DNA of 64,000 bases, from contig JAGQSC010000019.1 of assembly GCA_020439745.1 (NCBI GenBank), positions 310,001 to 374,000 on the forward strand, read 5' to 3'. Both the position numbers and the translations under genes were made by a program. Positions within the stretch are counted from its first letter, which is position 1; every line of letters starts with the position of its first letter. Below the pieces are notes generated by a model. It was not told the origin of the DNA. It saw nothing but the letters and a program-made list of their open reading frames with translations, and made no database searches. Shown one piece after another: positions 63,287 through 64,000 of this stretch. Origin of the DNA: Acidobacteriota bacterium. GTDB taxonomy: Bacteria > Acidobacteriota > Holophagae > Acanthopleuribacterales > Acanthopleuribacteraceae.

Positions 63287-64000
63287 ACTCATACGACGTC
63301 GTGATTGCGGGAGGTGGTCTTGCAGGCCAATGTTTGGCTCGACAGTTGCGCCTGGCCCATGCCAACTTGCGACTTGCAGTCATCGAAAAGGCCGCTTTGC
63401 CCTATCCCACGGCTGCCCACAAAGTAGGTGAATCATCCGTAGAAATTGGCGCTCACTACTTTGCTCGCAAGCTCAAATTGGCGGACCACATTGCCAAAGA
63501 CCAACTCCCAAAATACGGACTACGCTTCTTCTTTGGGCACGATGATAATCGACAGATTGGTGACCGCCTTGAACTGGGGGTGAGCGAGACCTACCCTACT
63601 CCAAGCTATCAGTTTGACAGGGGCATCTTAGAAAACCACCTGGTGACCTTAAACCGCGATGCCGGTATTGACGTCTTCGACGGGACCCGTGTCACGGGCA
63701 TCAACACGTCTGAGGTTGAACATCAAATCACAGCCATACACAAGGGTCAGGAACGCCTATTCAAGACAAAATGGTTCATCGATGCGGCGGGTCGGGCAGC
63801 GCTCCTCAAACGCAAGCTGGGATGGCAACAATCCAACAACCACGATATACATGCCGTCTGGTTCCGCGTGGCCGACCGCGTGAAAATAGACGACTGGTGC
63901 TCGGATCCTGAATGGATCGCACGTTGCAAGAGTCCCGGAAGTCGCTGGTTGAGCACAAACCACCTGATGGGCAACGGCTATTGGGTATGGTTGATTCCGC
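63283..64000 (+). CDS. flavin-dependent halogenase-like protein (3' partial)
   Basis: 239 residues are visible and the frame is open at the window end. TTG 63283, with GGAGGAG upstream, begins an FAD domain: GGGLAG (10-15), HKVGES (46-51). PKYGLRF with Lys77 matches the K-x-G-x-R-F segment that supplies the catalytic Lys in tryptophan halogenases, and WVWLIP (234-239) matches the WxWxIP motif that sets halogenases apart from monooxygenases. It needs a flavin reductase. The substrate is unknown. The family name should be confirmed with the rest of the gene. Confidence 0.85.
   Translation, partial: MNSYDVVIAGGGLAGQCLARQLRLAHANLRLAVIEKAALPYPTAAHKVGESSVEIGAHYFARKLKLADHIAKDQLPKYGLRFFFGHDDNRQIGDRLELGVSETYPTPSYQFDRGILENHLVTLNRDAGIDVFDGTRVTGINTSEVEHQITAIHKGQERLFKTKWFIDAAGRAALLKRKLGWQQSNNHDIHAVWFRVADRVKIDDWCSDPEWIARCKSPGSRWLSTNHLMGNGYWVWLIP

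Overview
This 64 kb window is bacterial chromosome from a Gram-negative organism of moderate GC. The best guess is an Acidobacteriota relative (Holophagae or Acanthopleuribacter-like). That guess rests on large Ser/Thr kinases fused to TPR arrays, a Thr-type sulfatase-like lipoprotein with TPRs, GldG/DUF4340-type transport genes, secreted proteins ending in PVEL..xSVE, and an IPTL-CTERM repeat protein. There is no rRNA here, so the phylum is inferred. Gene density is high, and many starts are GTG or TTG overlapping the previous stop (TTGA, ATGA).

Region 1 (1-9.5 kb) is ordinary chromosome: a LolA-like fragment, a TrpD homologue that has lost its substrate motifs, a membrane-anchored PQQ-type propeller, glycerate kinase, a PP2C-like phosphatase, tRNA-Pro, a UbiB-family kinase and a membrane-anchored GltB-like flavoprotein.

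Region 2 (9.6-17.8 kb) looks like an accessory island starting at tRNA-Arg. It holds degenerate direct repeats, a frameshifted small membrane gene, a yefM-yoeB toxin-antitoxin operon with a recognisable TGTACA operator, a small secreted protein, and an asparagine-synthetase-like lasso cyclase with a previously uncalled 53-residue lasso-type precursor behind its own promoter. A large Calx-beta/IPTL-CTERM surface protein and a beta-lactamase-family remnant follow. No integrase or transposase was seen.

Region 3 (17.8-29.7 kb) is metabolic and housekeeping: a YigZ/IMPACT protein, a radical SAM enzyme, a 2-oxoglutarate dehydrogenase E1 with a cyclic-nucleotide-binding domain inserted near its N terminus, two SDRs, an MBL-fold hydrolase, ferrochelatase, a QueD homologue without the catalytic Cys, Maf, the primary sigma factor RpoD with two promoters and a strong terminator, and an EamA transporter.

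Region 4 (29.7-42.3 kb) has a divergent pair of kinase-TPR proteins, then a tightly overlapping operon of a Thr-type sulfatase-like lipoprotein and two parvulin-type isomerases. After it come a PVEL-tail secreted protein, a gene broken by two frameshifts, and a gamma-glutamylcyclotransferase-like gene.

Region 5 (42.4-59.8 kb, minus strand) is one long co-directional run. Reading in transcription order it encodes an outer-membrane barrel, a tandem cupredoxin protein, a HAMP-containing sensor kinase, FxsA, a GldA/GldF/GldG/DUF4340 ABC system, then a secreted protein, RDD, SpoIIM, a membrane protein, DUF4129, DUF4350, MoxR and DUF58. The last block is a known MoxR-type membrane/chaperone cluster.

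Region 6 (59.9-64 kb) holds an M1 aminopeptidase, a small acidic protein, an S4-domain RNA-binding protein, GalE, and the start of a flavin-dependent halogenase-like enzyme that runs off the window.

The strongest candidates for new biology are the orphan lasso cyclase/precursor pair, the cyclic-nucleotide-domain E1, the tandem half-degenerate cupredoxin with its barrel and sensor kinase, and the sulfatase-parvulin operon.
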